64,000 nt of DNA from an uncultured Acetatifactor sp. (GCA_944384205.1 CALWSL010000016.1:1-64000), one strand, 5' to 3'; counted from the stretch's first letter, positions 44,185 to 56,270 are shown. Notes: generated by a model from the letters alone, not told the origin. Translations and numbers: made by a program.

Positions 44185-47100
44185 ATGTCAGAAACAAAGA
44201 ATGAAACAACCTATCAGCCTATGACATTTGATGCCATAAAGATTGGATTAGCTTCACCGGAGAAAATTCGTGAGTGGTCCCATGGAGAGGTGTTAAAGCC
44301 GGAGACAATCAACTACAGAACCTTAAAGCCTGAGCGAGACGGTTTGTTCTGTGAGAAAATTTTCGGACCCAGCAAGGACTGGGAATGTCACTGCGGTAAA
44401 TATAAGAAAATCAGATATAAGGGCGTAGTCTGCGACAGATGTGGTGTGGAAGTTACCAAGGCAAGTGTCCGCAGAGAGCGTATGGGTCACATTGAGCTTG
44501 CAGCTCCCGTGTCCCACATCTGGTATTTCAAGGGTATTCCCAGCCGTATGGGATTAATCCTTGATTTGTCCCCCAGAGTATTGGAGAAGGTTCTTTACTT
44601 TGCTTCCTATATCGTGCTGGATGCAGGGGAGACCAATCTGGAATACAAGCAGGTACTGTCCGAGAGAGAGTATCAGGATGCCAGAGAGACATGGGGCGGC
44701 AAGTTCCGTGTAGGTATGGGCGCCGAAGCAATCAAAGAGCTGTTGCAGGCGATTGATTTGGAGAAAGAAGCGGAAGAACTGAAGACCGGTTTAAAGGAGT
44801 CCTCAGGACAGAAGCGTGCGCGTATTATCAAGAGACTGGAAGTAGTAGAAGCGTTCTGCGGTTCAGGCAACAAGCCTGAGTGGATGATTATGGATGTGGT
44901 TCCTGTCATTCCGCCCGATTTGCGTCCTATGGTTCAGTTGGATGGCGGACGTTTTGCAACCTCCGATTTGAATGATTTATACAGAAGAATTATCAACAGA
45001 AACAACCGTTTGAAGAAGCTGCTGGAGCTGGGCGCTCCCGACATTATTGTCCGCAATGAGAAGAGAATGCTTCAGGAAGCGGTTGACGCGCTGATTGATA
45101 ACGGCAGACGTGGTCGTCCTGTTACCGGACCCGGAAACAGAGCGCTGAAATCTCTGTCCGATATGTTAAAGGGTAAATCCGGACGTTTCCGTCAGAACCT
45201 GTTAGGTAAGCGTGTAGACTACTCCGGACGTTCCGTTATCGTCGTTGGACCGGAGCTTAAGATATATCAGTGCGGTCTGCCCAAAGAGATGGCGATTGAG
45301 CTGTTCAAGCCCTTTGTTATGAAGGAGCTTGTTGCAAAGGGAATCAGTCAGAATATTAAAAATGCAAAAAAACTGGTAGAGAGATTGGATACCCAGGTAT
45401 GGGATGTTCTGGAAGAGGTTATCAAGGAACATCCTGTTATGCTGAACCGTGCTCCTACCCTGCATAGATTAGGTATTCAGGCATTTGAGCCTATTTTGGT
45501 AGAAGGTAAGGCTATCAAGCTGCATCCGCTTGTTTGTACCGCGTTCAACGCTGATTTCGACGGTGACCAGATGGCTGTACACCTTCCGTTGTCCGTAGAG
45601 GCGCAGGCAGAATGCCGGTTCCTGCTTTTGTCTCCTAACAACCTGTTAAAGCCCTCCGATGGTGGTCCTGTTGCCGTTCCTTCACAGGATATGGTACTTG
45701 GTATCTACTATCTGACACAGGAGAGACCCGGTGCGTTAGGCGAAGGCAAGTTCTTTAAGAACGTAAACGAAGCAATTTTGGCATATGAAAATCAGGCAAT
45801 TACCCTGCATACGAGAATTACGGTCCGTATGAGCAAGGTAAATGCAGACGGTGAGACTGTTACCGGCAATGTAGAATCCACCCTGGGACGTTTTATCTTT
45901 AATGAGATTCTGCCTCAGGATCTCGGATTTGTAGACAGAAGCGTACCTGAGAATTTCCTGAAACTGGAGGTTGACTTCCATGTAGGAAAGAAGGGTTTAA
46001 AGCAGATTCTGGAGAAGGTTATCAATACCCATGGCGCTTCTAAGACTGCTGAGGTATTGGATGATGTAAAGGCTATCGGTTATAAGTACTCTACAAGAGC
46101 TGCCATGACCGTATCTATTTCTGATATGACCGTTCCTGAGAAGAAGCCTGAGATGCTGGCAGAAGCACAGGCGACGGTAGATAAGATTTCCGTAAACTAC
46201 CGCAGAGGTCTGATTACAGAGGAAGAAAGATATCGTGCAGTAGTGGAAACCTGGAATGAGACCGATAAGGAGCTGACCGAGGTACTGCTTTCAGGACTGG
46301 ATAAGTACAACAACATCTTCATGATGGCTGACTCCGGTGCCCGTGGTTCCAACCAGCAGATTAAGCAGCTTGCAGGTATGCGTGGTCTGATGGCTGATAC
46401 AACCGGTAGAACCATCGAGCTGCCCATTAAGTCAAACTTCCGTGAAGGTCTGGACGTTTTGGAGTACTTTATGTCCGCTCACGGTGCACGTAAGGGTCTG
46501 TCCGATACCGCGCTTCGTACCGCAGACTCCGGTTATCTGACACGTCGAATGGTTGATGTATCACAGGAATTGATTATCCGTGAGGTTGACTGCTGTGAAG
46601 GAAAAGCGGAAATTCCCGGAATGGTTGTAAAGGCATTCATGGATGGAAAAGAGACTATCGAAAGCCTGAAAGACAGAATTACAGGAAGATATACCTGTGA
46701 GGATATTTATGACAAGGACGGCAACATGATTGTAAAACACAATCATATGATTACGCCCAGCCGTGCCGCTAAGATTTTGAGCGTTGGCGTAAATGCCAAG
46801 GGAGAGCCGATTGAAGAGGTTAAGATTCGTAATATTTTGAACTGTCGTTCCCGCAACGGTATCTGTGCGAAATGTTATGGCGCCAATATGGCAACCGGTG
46901 AAGCTGTTCAGGTAGGTGAGGCAGTCGGTATTATCGCCGCTCAGTCTATCGGTGAGCCCGGTACACAGCTTACCATGAGAACCTTCCATACCGGCGGTGT
47001 TGCAGGTGATGATATTACACAGGGTCTTCCCCGTGTAGAGGAGCTTTTCGAGGCGAGAAAGCCGAAGGGTCTTGCGATTATTGCGGAGTTTGGCGGAAAA

Positions 47101-47883
47101 GCAGAGATTCGTGATACCAAGAAGAAGCGGGAAGTGGTTATTACCAATGACGAAACCGGTGAATCCAAGGCATATCTGATTCCTTACGGTTCCCGTATCA
47201 AGGTTGTGGACGGTCAGATTCTTGAGGCGGGCGACGAGCTGACCGAGGGTAGTGTAAACCCTCATGACCTGCTTAAGATTAAAGGTGTCCGTGCGGTTCA
47301 GGATTATATGCTCCGCGAGGTGCAGCGCGTATATCGTCTGCAGGGTGTGGATATCGCAGATAAGCATATTGAGGTGCTGGTACGCCAGATGCTTAAGAAG
47401 GTTCGTATCGAGAACAATGGTGATACCGATTTCCTTCCCGGCACACTGGTTGATGTGCTTGAGTATGAAGATATGAATGAGCAGTTGATCGCAGAAGGCA
47501 AGGAGCCTGCAGAAGGCAAACAGATTATCCTTGGTATTACCAAGGCGGCTCTGGCGACCAATTCCTTCCTGTCAGCAGCATCCTTCCAGGAGACCACCAA
47601 GGTTTTGACCGAAGCGGCGATTAAAGGCAAGGTAGACCCGTTAATCGGTTTGAAGGAGAACGTTATCATCGGTAAGCTGATTCCTGCGGGTACCGGTATG
47701 AAGAGATACCGTACCACCAGACTCAGTACGGATGCGGTGGAAACCATCTCCTTTGACGAGGGTGTTTATGATGAAGAGGCGGAAATCAGCTTCGACGAGG
47801 GCTTGGATTCTGAGACAGAAGCTTCTGATTTGACTGAGAATGAAAGCGCTGAGGCAGAAGAAGCCGTGATGGAAGAGGTCTAA
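44185..47883 (+). CDS. rpoC: RNA polymerase beta' subunit
   Basis: A 1232-residue RpoC. N-terminal zinc site ([20 protein letters not shown]), the catalytic [12 protein letters not shown] with three Asp for Mg2+, bridge helix/trigger loop region (TRRMVDVSQ), and the second zinc cysteines in [13 protein letters not shown] are intact. A short acidic tail is present. ATG 44185 follows AAGGGAGTG; it lies 48 bases after rpoB. Confidence 0.98.
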   Translation: MSETKNETTYQPMTFDAIKIGLASPEKIREWSHGEVLKPETINYRTLKPERDGLFCEKIFGPSKDWECHCGKYKKIRYKGVVCDRCGVEVTKASVRRERMGHIELAAPVSHIWYFKGIPSRMGLILDLSPRVLEKVLYFASYIVLDAGETNLEYKQVLSEREYQDARETWGGKFRVGMGAEAIKELLQAIDLEKEAEELKTGLKESSGQKRARIIKRLEVVEAFCGSGNKPEWMIMDVVPVIPPDLRPMVQLDGGRFATSDLNDLYRRIINRNNRLKKLLELGAPDIIVRNEKRMLQEAVDALIDNGRRGRPVTGPGNRALKSLSDMLKGKSGRFRQNLLGKRVDYSGRSVIVVGPELKIYQCGLPKEMAIELFKPFVMKELVAKGISQNIKNAKKLVERLDTQVWDVLEEVIKEHPVMLNRAPTLHRLGIQAFEPILVEGKAIKLHPLVCTAFNADFDGDQMAVHLPLSVEAQAECRFLLLSPNNLLKPSDGGPVAVPSQDMVLGIYYLTQERPGALGEGKFFKNVNEAILAYENQAITLHTRITVRMSKVNADGETVTGNVESTLGRFIFNEILPQDLGFVDRSVPENFLKLEVDFHVGKKGLKQILEKVINTHGASKTAEVLDDVKAIGYKYSTRAAMTVSISDMTVPEKKPEMLAEAQATVDKISVNYRRGLITEEERYRAVVETWNETDKELTEVLLSGLDKYNNIFMMADSGARGSNQQIKQLAGMRGLMADTTGRTIELPIKSNFREGLDVLEYFMSAHGARKGLSDTALRTADSGYLTRRMVDVSQELIIREVDCCEGKAEIPGMVVKAFMDGKETIESLKDRITGRYTCEDIYDKDGNMIVKHNHMITPSRAAKILSVGVNAKGEPIEEVKIRNILNCRSRNGICAKCYGANMATGEAVQVGEAVGIIAAQSIGEPGTQLTMRTFHTGGVAGDDITQGLPRVEELFEARKPKGLAIIAEFGGKAEIRDTKKKREVVITNDETGESKAYLIPYGSRIKVVDGQILEAGDELTEGSVNPHDLLKIKGVRAVQDYMLREVQRVYRLQGVDIADKHIEVLVRQMLKKVRIENNGDTDFLPGTLVDVLEYEDMNEQLIAEGKEPAEGKQIILGITKAALATNSFLSAASFQETTKVLTEAAIKGKVDPLIGLKENVIIGKLIPAGTGMKRYRTTRLSTDAVETISFDEGVYDEEAEISFDEGLDSETEASDLTENESAEAEEAVMEEV

Positions 47884-47932
47884 GACCAATCGGCAGGTTT
47901 GCTTTTGTGCTAAATTATAATGTATGATAAAT

Positions 47933-47970
47933 AAAAATTCCACTGACTTTGGCGGTTAGTGGAATTTTTT
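47933..47970 (+). terminator. Terminator of rpoBC
   Basis: AAAAATTCCACT (47933-47944) pairs with AGTGGAATTTTT (47958-47969). A-run and T-run flank the stem; it ends the rpoBC unit before rfbD. Confidence 0.88.
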
Positions 47971-48013
47971 ATGAAGAAGGTGAAATAATTTCCCAAATTA
48001 TGGCGGGCACAGG

Positions 48014-48043
48014 TTTACTTTCCTCAAAAGAGTGTAGTATAAT
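48014..48043 (+). promoter_or_regulatory. Promoter of rfbD
   Basis: TTTACT (48014-48019), 18 bases, TATAAT (48038-48043). It shows that rfbD is transcribed by itself, not from rpoBC. Confidence 0.55.
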
Positions 48044-48078
48044 AGCAGAAATGAAAAAATAAAGGAAGGCTATAGAAT

Positions 48079-48927
48079 ATGAAGGTATTGGTAACAGGCG
48101 TAAAAGGACAGCTCGGTTTTGATGTCGTAAATGAGCTTACAAAGCGCGGCATCGAAGCGGTGGGCGTAGATATTGAAGAGATGGATATTACCGATTCCGC
48201 CAGCGTGGACAGAGTGATAAAGGAAGTGGCGCCGGATGCCGTGATTCACTGTGCAGCGTATACCGCAGTGGATGCCGCAGAAGATAACGAGGACGTATGC
48301 CGCAAAGTAAACGCGGACGGTACGCGCAATATTGCAGAGGTCTGCAAAGAACTGGATATCAAGATGATTTATATCAGTACAGATTATGTGTTCAGCGGAC
48401 AGGGTGAGAGATTCTGGGAGCCGGAGGATGAGCGGGAGCCCCAGAGTGTGTACGGTCAGACGAAGTACGAGGGAGAGCTTGCTGTACAGGAACTTCTGGA
48501 AAAATATTTTATTGTGCGAATTGCATGGGTATTTGGAATCAACGGCAAGAATTTTATAAAGACCATGTTAAATCTGGCAAAAACCCGTGATACCGTGACT
48601 GTGGTTAACGACCAGTTCGGCTCGCCGACCTATACCTATGATTTGGCAAAGCTTCTGGTGGATATGGTGCAGACCGAGAAGTATGGTGTTTACCATGCGA
48701 CCAATGAAGGAATCTGTTCCTGGTATGAGTTTGCCTGTGCAATCTTTAAGGAAGCAGGCATCGAGATGAATGTCCTTCCCATCAGCTCTGCAGAGTATGC
48801 GGCAAAGGCGAAACGCCCTTACAACAGCCGAATGAGCAAGGACAAGCTGGAGGAGAATGGTTTTGACAGACTTCCTACATGGCAGGACGCCTTGAAACGG
48901 TATCTTGCCGCATTGAAGGAAGCGTAA
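48079..48927 (+). CDS. rfbD: dTDP-4-dehydrorhamnose reductase
   Basis: A 282-residue SDR-type reductase that makes dTDP-L-rhamnose from dTDP-4-dehydro-rhamnose. The nucleotide loop VTGVKGQLGFDVV, the DAVIHCAAYTAVDAAEDN stretch, ISTDYVFSG, and YGQTKYEGE (catalytic Tyr and Lys) are present. No rfbA, rfbB or rfbC lie in the window. It sits alone between the rpoC terminator and the rpsL promoter. Confidence 0.93.
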   Translation: MKVLVTGVKGQLGFDVVNELTKRGIEAVGVDIEEMDITDSASVDRVIKEVAPDAVIHCAAYTAVDAAEDNEDVCRKVNADGTRNIAEVCKELDIKMIYISTDYVFSGQGERFWEPEDEREPQSVYGQTKYEGELAVQELLEKYFIVRIAWVFGINGKNFIKTMLNLAKTRDTVTVVNDQFGSPTYTYDLAKLLVDMVQTEKYGVYHATNEGICSWYEFACAIFKEAGIEMNVLPISSAEYAAKAKRPYNSRMSKDKLEENGFDRLPTWQDALKRYLAALKEA

Positions 48928-48958
48928 GCTTTTTTGCGCAAATTCAAAGAAAATATTA

Positions 48959-49014
48959 TTGACAATACATCCGTAAACAAGTATACTATCATAGTGTGCG
49001 AGTACGCACACTAT
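48959..49014 (+). promoter_or_regulatory. Promoter of str operon with 5' stem-loop
   Basis: TTGACA (48959-48964), 17 bases, TATACT (48982-48987). The predicted RNA begins at a perfect 10-bp hairpin, ATAGTGTGCG (48991-49000) with CGCACACTAT (49005-49014), then a long leader before rpsL. A 5' hairpin of this kind commonly stabilises mRNA. Confidence 0.82.
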
Positions 49015-49090
49015 GCGTACGCGGATGTATTTTTTTGCGTATGTACCAAACAATTACTATTATTTACATTCAGAAAGAGGTGAAACTGAA

Positions 49091-49513
49091 ATGCCAACAT
49101 TTAACCAGTTAGTAAGAAAAGGACGTCAGACTACTGTAAAGAAGTCTACTGCACCGGCTCTCCAGAAAGGATACAATTCCCTTCACAAGAAAGCCACTGA
49201 TGTTTCTGCTCCTCAGAAACGTGGTGTATGTACTGCTGTTAAGACAGCGACTCCTAAAAAGCCTAACTCTGCTCTTAGAAAAATCGCCAGAGTACGTCTT
49301 TCCAACGGAATCGAAGTTACAAGCTACATTCCCGGCGAAGGTCACAATCTGCAGGAGCACAGCGTTGTTTTGATCCGTGGTGGTCGTGTTAAGGATTTAC
49401 CCGGTACCAGATATCACATTATCCGTGGTACTCTTGATACCGCAGGTGTCGCTAACAGAAAACAGGCTCGTTCCAAATACGGCGCTAAGAGACCGAAGGA
49501 CGCAAAGAAATAA
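49091..49513 (+). CDS. rpsL: Ribosomal protein uS12
   Basis: A 140-residue S12. Residues set by streptomycin-resistance mutations are wild type in [17 protein letters not shown] (Lys at the K42-equivalent) and [17 protein letters not shown] (Lys at the K87-equivalent). ATG 49091 follows AAAGAGGTG. The upstream frame overlaps the leader and is excluded. Confidence 0.98.
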   Translation: MPTFNQLVRKGRQTTVKKSTAPALQKGYNSLHKKATDVSAPQKRGVCTAVKTATPKKPNSALRKIARVRLSNGIEVTSYIPGEGHNLQEHSVVLIRGGRVKDLPGTRYHIIRGTLDTAGVANRKQARSKYGAKRPKDAKK

Positions 49514-49560
49514 GGCGTCAGCGTTTAAGTACTGCATAATATAATGCGGTAGCGTGAGTA

Positions 49561-49582
49561 ACAAAAACGTTATGTTTTTGTT
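49561..49582 (+). terminator. Stem-loops between rpsL and rpsG
   Basis: ACAAAAAC (49561-49568) pairs with GTTTTTGT (49574-49581), followed by TTTG. A second dyad, AAATTTGC-GAA-GCAAATTT, lies at 49744-49762. The 278-base gap otherwise lacks a gene; it may attenuate the str message. Confidence 0.45.
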
Positions 49583-49668
49583 TTGTACCACAATAACGAA
49601 ACTAAGAAAAGTGTTGGAATTTCTGTGATACAGATATACAGCGCGAACACTTGGGGAAACACATGTGA

Positions 49669-50262
<594 letters not shown>

Positions 50263-50303
50263 TTTGTCTGTTATCATTTGACTAAATTGAGGAGGAAAAA
50301 ATC

Positions 50304-52421
50304 TTGGCTGGAAGAGAATATCCGTTAGAGAGAACCAGAAATATTGGAATTATGGCTCATATCGATGCCGGTAAAACCACATTGACCGAGCGTATCCTTT
50401 ATTATACTGGTGTTAACTATAAGATTGGTGATACTCATGAAGGTACTGCTACCATGGACTGGATGGAGCAGGAACAGGAAAGAGGTATTACCATCACATC
50501 AGCAGCGACAACCTGCCATTGGACTTTGGAAAAAGAGACCAAGCCCATGCCCGGCGCGTTGGAGCACCGTATCAATATTATTGATACTCCTGGCCACGTT
50601 GACTTTACTGTTGAAGTAGAGCGTTCCCTTCGTGTATTGGACGGCGCTGTGGGCGTCTTCTGTGCAAAGGGTGGTGTAGAGCCTCAGTCTGAGAACGTAT
50701 GGCGTCAGGCTGATACCTACAACGTACCTCGTATGGCATTCATCAACAAGATGGACATTCTTGGTGCAAACTTCTATGGCGCAGTAGAGCAGATCAGAAC
50801 CAGACTTGGCAAAAATGCCATTGTTCTTCAGCTTCCTATCGGTAAGGAAGATGATTTCAAAGGTATCATTGATTTGTTTGAAATGAAGGCTTACATCTAC
50901 AATGATGATAAGGGTGATGATATCACTGTAACCGATGATTTGGGCGACATGAAGGATGATGCGGACCTTTATCGTTCTGAATTGGTTGAAAAAATCTGCG
51001 AATTAGACGATGATTTAATGATGCAGTATCTGGAAGGTGAAGAGCCTTCTGTGGAAGATATGAAGAGAGTTCTTCGTAAAGCAACCTGTGAGTGTGCTGC
51101 AATTCCGGTATGCTGCGGTTCTGCTTATCGTAATAAGGGTGTTCAGAAGCTTCTGGATGCGATTCTTGAGTATATGCCTGCTCCTACAGACATTCCTGCT
51201 ATCAAGGGTACTGACCTTGAAGGAAATGAAATTGAGAGACATTCCTCTGACGATGAGCCTTTTGCAGCATTGGCATTCAAGATTATGGCAGATCCGTTTG
51301 TAGGTAAACTTGCATTCTTCCGTGTATATTCCGGTACTATGAATTCCGGTTCCTACGTTTTAAATGCGACAAAAGATAAAAAGGAACGTGTCGGACGTAT
51401 TCTGCAGATGCACGCCAACAAGCGCGCAGAGCTGGATAAGGTTTACTCCGGTGATATCGCAGCTGCAGTCGGTTTTAAATTCACTACAACCGGCGATACC
51501 ATCTGTGATGAGCAGCACCCTGTAATCCTTGAGTCCATGGAGTTCCCTGAGCCTGTTATCGAGCTGGCTATCGAGCCTAAGACCAAAGCCGGTCAGGGTA
51601 AGATGGGTGAAGCGCTTGCGAAGCTTGCAGAGGAAGATCCTACTTTCCGTGCACACACTGACCAGGAAACCGGTCAGACCATCATTGCCGGTATGGGCGA
51701 GCTGCATCTTGAGATTATTGTTGACCGTCTCCTTCGTGAGTTCAAGGTTGAGGCTAACGTTGGTGCTCCTCAGGTTGCTTACAAGGAAGCTATCACAAAG
51801 GCTGTTGAGGTTGATTCCAAGTATGCTAAGCAGTCCGGCGGTCGTGGACAGTACGGTCACTGTAAGGTTAGATTCGAGCCTATGGATCCCAACGGCGAGC
51901 AGTTGTTCAAATTTGAGTCTTCCGTTGTCGGCGGTGCTATTCCTAAGGAATATATCCCCGCAGTCGGTGAAGGTATCGAAGAAGCAACTCATGCAGGTAT
52001 CCTCGGCGGATTCCCTGTGGTTGGTGTATACGCTAACGTATACGATGGTTCTTATCATGAGGTTGACTCCTCTGAAATGGCATTCCATATCGCCGGTTCC
52101 ATGGCGTTCAAGGATGCTATGCAGAAGGCAGCTCCTGTATTGATGGAGCCTATCATGAAAGTAGAAGTAACCATGCCGGAAGAATACATGGGAGATGTTA
52201 TCGGTGATATCAACTCTCGTCGTGGACGTATTGAAGGTATGGACGATCTTGGCGGTGGTAAGATTGTAAGAGCATTCGTTCCTCTTTCTGAGATGTTCGG
52301 TTACTCTACAGACTTGCGTTCCAAAACCCAGGGTCGTGGTAACTACTCTATGTTCTTCGAGAAGTATGAGCAGGTGCCTAAGAACGTACAGGAAAAGGTA
52401 TTGGCTGCAAAGGCTAAGTAA
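50304..52421 (+). CDS. fusA: Elongation factor G
   Basis: A 705-residue translocase. The GTPase signatures [16 protein letters not shown] (G1), [10 protein letters not shown] (G2), DTPGHVDFT (G3), NKMD (G4) and a G5 region are intact. The start is TTG with GGAGGAAAAAA before it. Closely follows rpsG without terminator. Confidence 0.98.
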   Translation: MAGREYPLERTRNIGIMAHIDAGKTTLTERILYYTGVNYKIGDTHEGTATMDWMEQEQERGITITSAATTCHWTLEKETKPMPGALEHRINIIDTPGHVDFTVEVERSLRVLDGAVGVFCAKGGVEPQSENVWRQADTYNVPRMAFINKMDILGANFYGAVEQIRTRLGKNAIVLQLPIGKEDDFKGIIDLFEMKAYIYNDDKGDDITVTDDLGDMKDDADLYRSELVEKICELDDDLMMQYLEGEEPSVEDMKRVLRKATCECAAIPVCCGSAYRNKGVQKLLDAILEYMPAPTDIPAIKGTDLEGNEIERHSSDDEPFAALAFKIMADPFVGKLAFFRVYSGTMNSGSYVLNATKDKKERVGRILQMHANKRAELDKVYSGDIAAAVGFKFTTTGDTICDEQHPVILESMEFPEPVIELAIEPKTKAGQGKMGEALAKLAEEDPTFRAHTDQETGQTIIAGMGELHLEIIVDRLLREFKVEANVGAPQVAYKEAITKAVEVDSKYAKQSGGRGQYGHCKVRFEPMDPNGEQLFKFESSVVGGAIPKEYIPAVGEGIEEATHAGILGGFPVVGVYANVYDGSYHEVDSSEMAFHIAGSMAFKDAMQKAAPVLMEPIMKVEVTMPEEYMGDVIGDINSRRGRIEGMDDLGGGKIVRAFVPLSEMFGYSTDLRSKTQGRGNYSMFFEKYEQVPKNVQEKVLAAKAK

Positions 52422-52482
52422 ACTTAGCCAACTAAATAAATTCAGTCCGCAAATAAATTGCCTGTATTTCATTAAAAATAAC

Positions 52483-52517
52483 TTGAAAAACCTCTGATTA
52501 TTTAATATAATCAGAGG
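52483..52517 (+). promoter_or_regulatory. tuf promoter overlapping a stem-loop
   Basis: TTGAAA (52483-52488), 17 bases, TATAAT (52506-52511). The -10 lies in the right arm of a perfect 11-bp dyad: CCTCTGATTAT (52491-52501) and ATAATCAGAGG (52507-52517). It may end fusA transcripts and start tuf transcripts. A further dyad CGCCGAA/TTCGGCG (52536-52563) lies in the leader. Confidence 0.72.
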
Positions 52518-52610
52518 TAGCCGAGTTAATGAACGCCGAATGCGTGAAATACCACTTCGGCGAATAAAAAAATAAGAACAAGTTTCAATTTTTTAAGGAG
52601 GACTTTAATA

Positions 52611-53798
52611 ATGGCTAAAGCTAAATTTGAAAGAACTAAGCCCCATTGTAACATTGGTACCATTGGACACGTTGACCATGGTAAAACTACTCTGACCGCT
52701 GCAATCACTAAGGTTCTGGCTGAGAGAGTTGCCGGAAACGAGAAGGTAGATTTCGAGAATATCGATAAGGCTCCCGAAGAGAGAGAGCGTGGTATTACTA
52801 TCTCTACTGCACACGTTGAGTATCAGACTGAGAAGAGACACTATGCACACGTTGACTGCCCCGGTCATGCTGACTATGTAAAGAACATGATTACCGGTGC
52901 AGCTCAGATGGATGGCGCTATCCTCGTTGTTGCTGCAACTGATGGTGTTATGGCTCAGACCAAGGAGCACATCCTTCTGTCCCGTCAGGTAGGTGTACCT
53001 TACATTGTTGTTTTCATGAACAAATGTGATATGGTAGACGATCCTGAGTTGCTTGAGCTGGTTGAGATGGAAATCACTGAGCAGCTTGAGGAGTATGACT
53101 TCACAGATTGCCCTATCGTTAAGGGTTCTGCTTTGAAGGCTCTGGAAGATCCTAACGGCGAGTGGGGCGACAAGATTATGGAGCTCATGGATACTGTTGA
53201 TTCTTATATTCCTGATCCTCAGCGTGATACTGACAAGCCTTTCCTTATGCCTGTAGAGGACGTATTCACTATTACCGGACGTGGTACTGTTGCTACCGGT
53301 AGAGTAGAGCGTGGTGTTCTTCATTTGAACGACGAAGTTGAAATCGTTGGTATTAAGGAAGAGACCAAGAAGACCGTTGTTACCGGTATCGAGATGTTCC
53401 GTAAGATGCTTGACGAGGCTCAGGCTGGTGATAACATCGGTGCACTTCTTCGTGGTGTTCAGAGAACTGAAATTGAAAGAGGACAGGTTCTTGCAAAACC
53501 CGGCACTGTTACCTGCCACACCAAATTTACCGCTCAGGTATACGTTTTGACCAAGGATGAAGGTGGTCGTCATACACCTTTCTTCAACAACTATCGTCCT
53601 CAGTTCTACTTCAGAACAACTGACGTTACCGGTGTTTGCGAACTTCCTGCAGGTACCGAGATGTGCATGCCTGGTGATAACGTAGAGATGACTATCGAAC
53701 TGATTCATCCTATCGCTATGGAGCAGGGGCTTACCTTCGCTATCCGTGAAGGTGGTAGAACAGTAGGTTCTGGTAGAGTTGCTACAATTATTGAATAA
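52611..53798 (+). CDS. tuf: Elongation factor Tu
   Basis: A 395-residue GTPase that carries aminoacyl-tRNA to the ribosome. G motifs: [42 protein letters not shown] and a SALKAL stretch. Ribosome site AAGGAGG. It has its own promoter, and a strong terminator follows. Confidence 0.98.
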   Translation: MAKAKFERTKPHCNIGTIGHVDHGKTTLTAAITKVLAERVAGNEKVDFENIDKAPEERERGITISTAHVEYQTEKRHYAHVDCPGHADYVKNMITGAAQMDGAILVVAATDGVMAQTKEHILLSRQVGVPYIVVFMNKCDMVDDPELLELVEMEITEQLEEYDFTDCPIVKGSALKALEDPNGEWGDKIMELMDTVDSYIPDPQRDTDKPFLMPVEDVFTITGRGTVATGRVERGVLHLNDEVEIVGIKEETKKTVVTGIEMFRKMLDEAQAGDNIGALLRGVQRTEIERGQVLAKPGTVTCHTKFTAQVYVLTKDEGGRHTPFFNNYRPQFYFRTTDVTGVCELPAGTEMCMPGDNVEMTIELIHPIAMEQGLTFAIREGGRTVGSGRVATIIE

Positions 53799-53820
53799 TT
53801 GTAAATAATACAGTAATTTC

Positions 53821-53855
53821 AAGGCTCCCGAGAATTTTCTCGGGAGCCTTTTTAC
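53821..53855 (+). terminator. Terminator of tuf
   Basis: AAGGCTCCCGAGAA pairs with TTCTCGGGAGCCTT around a very short loop, then T residues. This is the right end of the housekeeping block; sequence beyond has mobile-element character. Confidence 0.92.
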
Positions 53856-53882
53856 GTGCAGAAAGAATGAAAATAAGTGTAA

Positions 53883-53902
53883 GTGGTGCCGAAACGGTGC
53901 CA
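53883..53902. repeat. GGTGCC direct repeat at the edge of mobile region
   Basis: GGTGCC-GAAAC-GGTGCC appears about 30 bases after the tuf terminator, where AT-rich mobile DNA starts. Similar spaced hexamers are common at integration points; no second copy can be tied to it inside the window. Confidence 0.35.
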
Positions 53903-54040
53903 AGAAGAAAAATGTCTCACATTAGCATAGGAGCAATATAAGGGTAAAAATTGTTATTATCTCAAATATGTATAATATCGAAAAAAGTGAATATACTAAA
54001 ATTAAAAATCGGAACATTTTGTACCGAAATAAAAATATGA

Positions 54041-54069
54041 TTGACAAGTGAGACTGAATGGTATATTAT
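54041..54069 (+). promoter_or_regulatory. Promoter of the ATPase/TOPRIM pair
   Basis: TTGACA (54041-54046), 17 bases, TATTAT (54064-54069); ribosome site GAAGGAG follows at 54094-54100. Confidence 0.7.
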
Positions 54070-54109
54070 GATAGATGTAAGAAGAATACAATTGAAGGAG
54101 TATATACGT

Positions 54110-55537
54110 ATGAAACGGGAAATTGTTAGGCTTCAAAAAGTAGAAATAAAAAATTTGAAAAATGTAGGATATGGATGCGTTAAATTTGCGTCTAAGAATA
54201 GTGCAGCATCCGATATATTAGGACTATATGGGCAGAATGGATCTGGAAAGACAACCTTGGTATATGCGATTGATATGCTTAAGGATCTTTTAACAGGGAA
54301 AAGTCTAGTACAAGATTTAGGTAATTATATTAAGATTGATGAATCAACAGCTGGAGCTATTATTGAATTTTCTGTGACAAGTAGCACAGATGATTTGTAT
54401 AAAGTCATCTATGAATTTGATTTGGTAAGAAAAGTAGTTGATGTAGATGAACATATCGAAGAAAATGATGATATTGATGAAGAGGAACATGAAAAGCGTA
54501 ATGGGGCTTATCTTGTATCAGAAAAAATATCTATGGCAAAGTTGATAAATGATAAATGGACAAAGATGACCCCTATTTTGTATTATAATGCTGGCAGTAA
54601 TGAAATTTTGCCAAAAAATAGATACAATTTATTAACCGAGGGAAAGCAGGAATTAATAGACGAGCTGAGGGTATTGAGATTGCTGGCAGCAAAAGAAGAA
54701 CGTTCTTTTTTGTTTTCTAAAGAGCTTAGGAAGATTATTCGTGATTCGAAATGGGAAGAGGAGTATAAGTTTATTTTTAAAGTATTAACGGAATATGCAA
54801 TATATAATCTTCATGTGTTTAGTAGTGAAGATACTGGAATAATTAATGCTAATATTGCATTACCTATTTCGATTGTGTCCAAAGAAAAAGATAAAATATC
54901 ATTACTAAAAGGCTGTCTGAATCTGGATGGAGTATCGCCAATACCTAGAAAGTTCTTTGGAGATATTCAGACAAAGATGGATGCGATAAGTTTGGTATTA
55001 AAAGAAATTATTCCCGGATTAACCATAAACTTGAAAGAATTGAGTACTAGCCTAAATAAGAAAGGCGAAGAAATAGTTAAAGCTGAGATTATTGCTAAAA
55101 GAGCGAATGTAGAAATTCCGTTGCGTTATGAGTCAGATGGAGTGAAGAAATTAGTGTCAATTTTATATTGTTTGATTTTAGTTTTTAATGATAGTTCTAT
55201 GACACTGGTAGTTGATGAATTTGATTCGGGGATTTTTGAGTACCTGCTAGGTGAGATTTTACGAGTTGTTGAAGAATCAGGAAAAGGACAATTGATTTTT
55301 ACATCACACAATTTAAGAGCATTGGAAGTGCTAAATAACAAAAATATCATGTTTACAACCACCAATGAAAATAATCGTTATATTAGATTTAAGAATGTTA
55401 AAGCAAATAATAATTTTAGAGATGTATACTTTCACGATATTGTACTTGGTGGACAGAATGAATGTATTTACGAAGCAACGAATCCATATATGATTGCTAG
55501 AGCATTTAGATTGGCTGGTGATGAAAATGCCGAATAG
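54110..55537 (+). CDS. AAA_15/21-type ATPase of a two-gene defence system
   Basis: A 475-residue ATPase. An N-terminal SMC-like strand (VEIKNLKNVGYGCVKF) leads into Walker A GLYGQNGSGKTTL (Lys47). A long insert holds an acidic stretch (DEHIEENDDIDEEEHEKR). The late part shows RYESDGVKKLVSILY (signature-like), Walker B TLVVDEFDSGIFEYLLGE, and LIFTSHN. This pattern fits ATPases of OLD/PARIS (AriA)/AbiL groups. The gene overlaps the next by 17 bases; together they look like an abortive-infection pair. ATG 54110 is supported by GAAGGAG and excludes the upstream in-frame codons in the promoter. Confidence 0.8.
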   Translation: MKREIVRLQKVEIKNLKNVGYGCVKFASKNSAASDILGLYGQNGSGKTTLVYAIDMLKDLLTGKSLVQDLGNYIKIDESTAGAIIEFSVTSSTDDLYKVIYEFDLVRKVVDVDEHIEENDDIDEEEHEKRNGAYLVSEKISMAKLINDKWTKMTPILYYNAGSNEILPKNRYNLLTEGKQELIDELRVLRLLAAKEERSFLFSKELRKIIRDSKWEEEYKFIFKVLTEYAIYNLHVFSSEDTGIINANIALPISIVSKEKDKISLLKGCLNLDGVSPIPRKFFGDIQTKMDAISLVLKEIIPGLTINLKELSTSLNKKGEEIVKAEIIAKRANVEIPLRYESDGVKKLVSILYCLILVFNDSSMTLVVDEFDSGIFEYLLGEILRVVEESGKGQLIFTSHNLRALEVLNNKNIMFTTTNENNRYIRFKNVKANNNFRDVYFHDIVLGGQNECIYEATNPYMIARAFRLAGDENAE

Positions 55538-56231
55538 AAAGAAGATAATTTTGTTTATTGTAGAAGGAATTAATGATAAAACCAGTTTGGCATTGTGTCT
55601 TAGTCAATTATTAAACGATGATGAAATTCATTTTGAAATCACAGATGGAGATATAACAACAAGGATTGGTACGAATCCGACAAATATAGCAGCCAAAGTT
55701 GGAGATATTGTAAAAAAGCACAGTGGAAGAGTATTTAAACAAAGTGACTATTTGGAGGTTGTTCATTTGATAGATACGGATGGTGCTTTTGTTCCGGATG
55801 AAAATATAAGTGAATCAGAAGATGGTGAATTGATATACGAACTTGATACAATAAGATGTAAGGATGTGTCAGGAATCAAAAAGAGAAATTATCAGAAGCA
55901 AGAAGTGGTTAATAGAATGCTTAGTATATCAAAAGTTTGGACATGTATTCCGTATAGTGTTTATTTTTTCTCGTGCAATATGGATCATGTTCTACATAAC
56001 CAAGCTAATTTATCGAAGCAAGAGAAAGATAAATTAGCGCAGAAGTTTGAAGATACGTTCATAAATAAACCCCAAGAATTTGCAGAATTTTTTGATGATG
56101 AGCAATTGTTTTCAGGGAAATCTTACACAGAATCATGGGATTTTATTAGAGCAAGTACAAACTCATTAAAACGAAAAACTAATTTTTATCTATATATTGA
56201 AGAAAAGGTTAGTAAAAAGATGTGTCAGTGA
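55521..56231 (+). CDS. TOPRIM-like effector (AriB/AbiLii-like)
   Basis: About 236 residues. The opening KKIILFIVEGINDKTSLAL has the TOPRIM glutamate (Glu15), and VVHLIDTDGAF gives the DxD pair about 65 residues later, as in TOPRIM nucleases. In PARIS the ATPase AriA releases the TOPRIM nuclease AriB, which cuts tRNA-Lys; AbiL and RloA/RloB are similar gene pairs. The rest (SVYFFSCNMDHVLHNQ) is not a family I can name. Starts 17 bases before the ATPase stop; ATG 55527 is an equally possible start. Confidence 0.65.
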   Translation: MKMPNRKKIILFIVEGINDKTSLALCLSQLLNDDEIHFEITDGDITTRIGTNPTNIAAKVGDIVKKHSGRVFKQSDYLEVVHLIDTDGAFVPDENISESEDGELIYELDTIRCKDVSGIKKRNYQKQEVVNRMLSISKVWTCIPYSVYFFSCNMDHVLHNQANLSKQEKDKLAQKFEDTFINKPQEFAEFFDDEQLFSGKSYTESWDFIRASTNSLKRKTNFYLYIEEKVSKKMCQ

Positions 56232-56270
56232 AAGGAGGGAAAGTTATCTGGAAAGGAAGGCAAAACAAAA

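Noticed and set aside
50304-53900. Long open frames on the strand opposite fusA and tuf (up to 370-430 codons)
   Set aside because: They mirror highly expressed genes with biased codons; the products are Ser/Leu/His-rich with no domain pattern.
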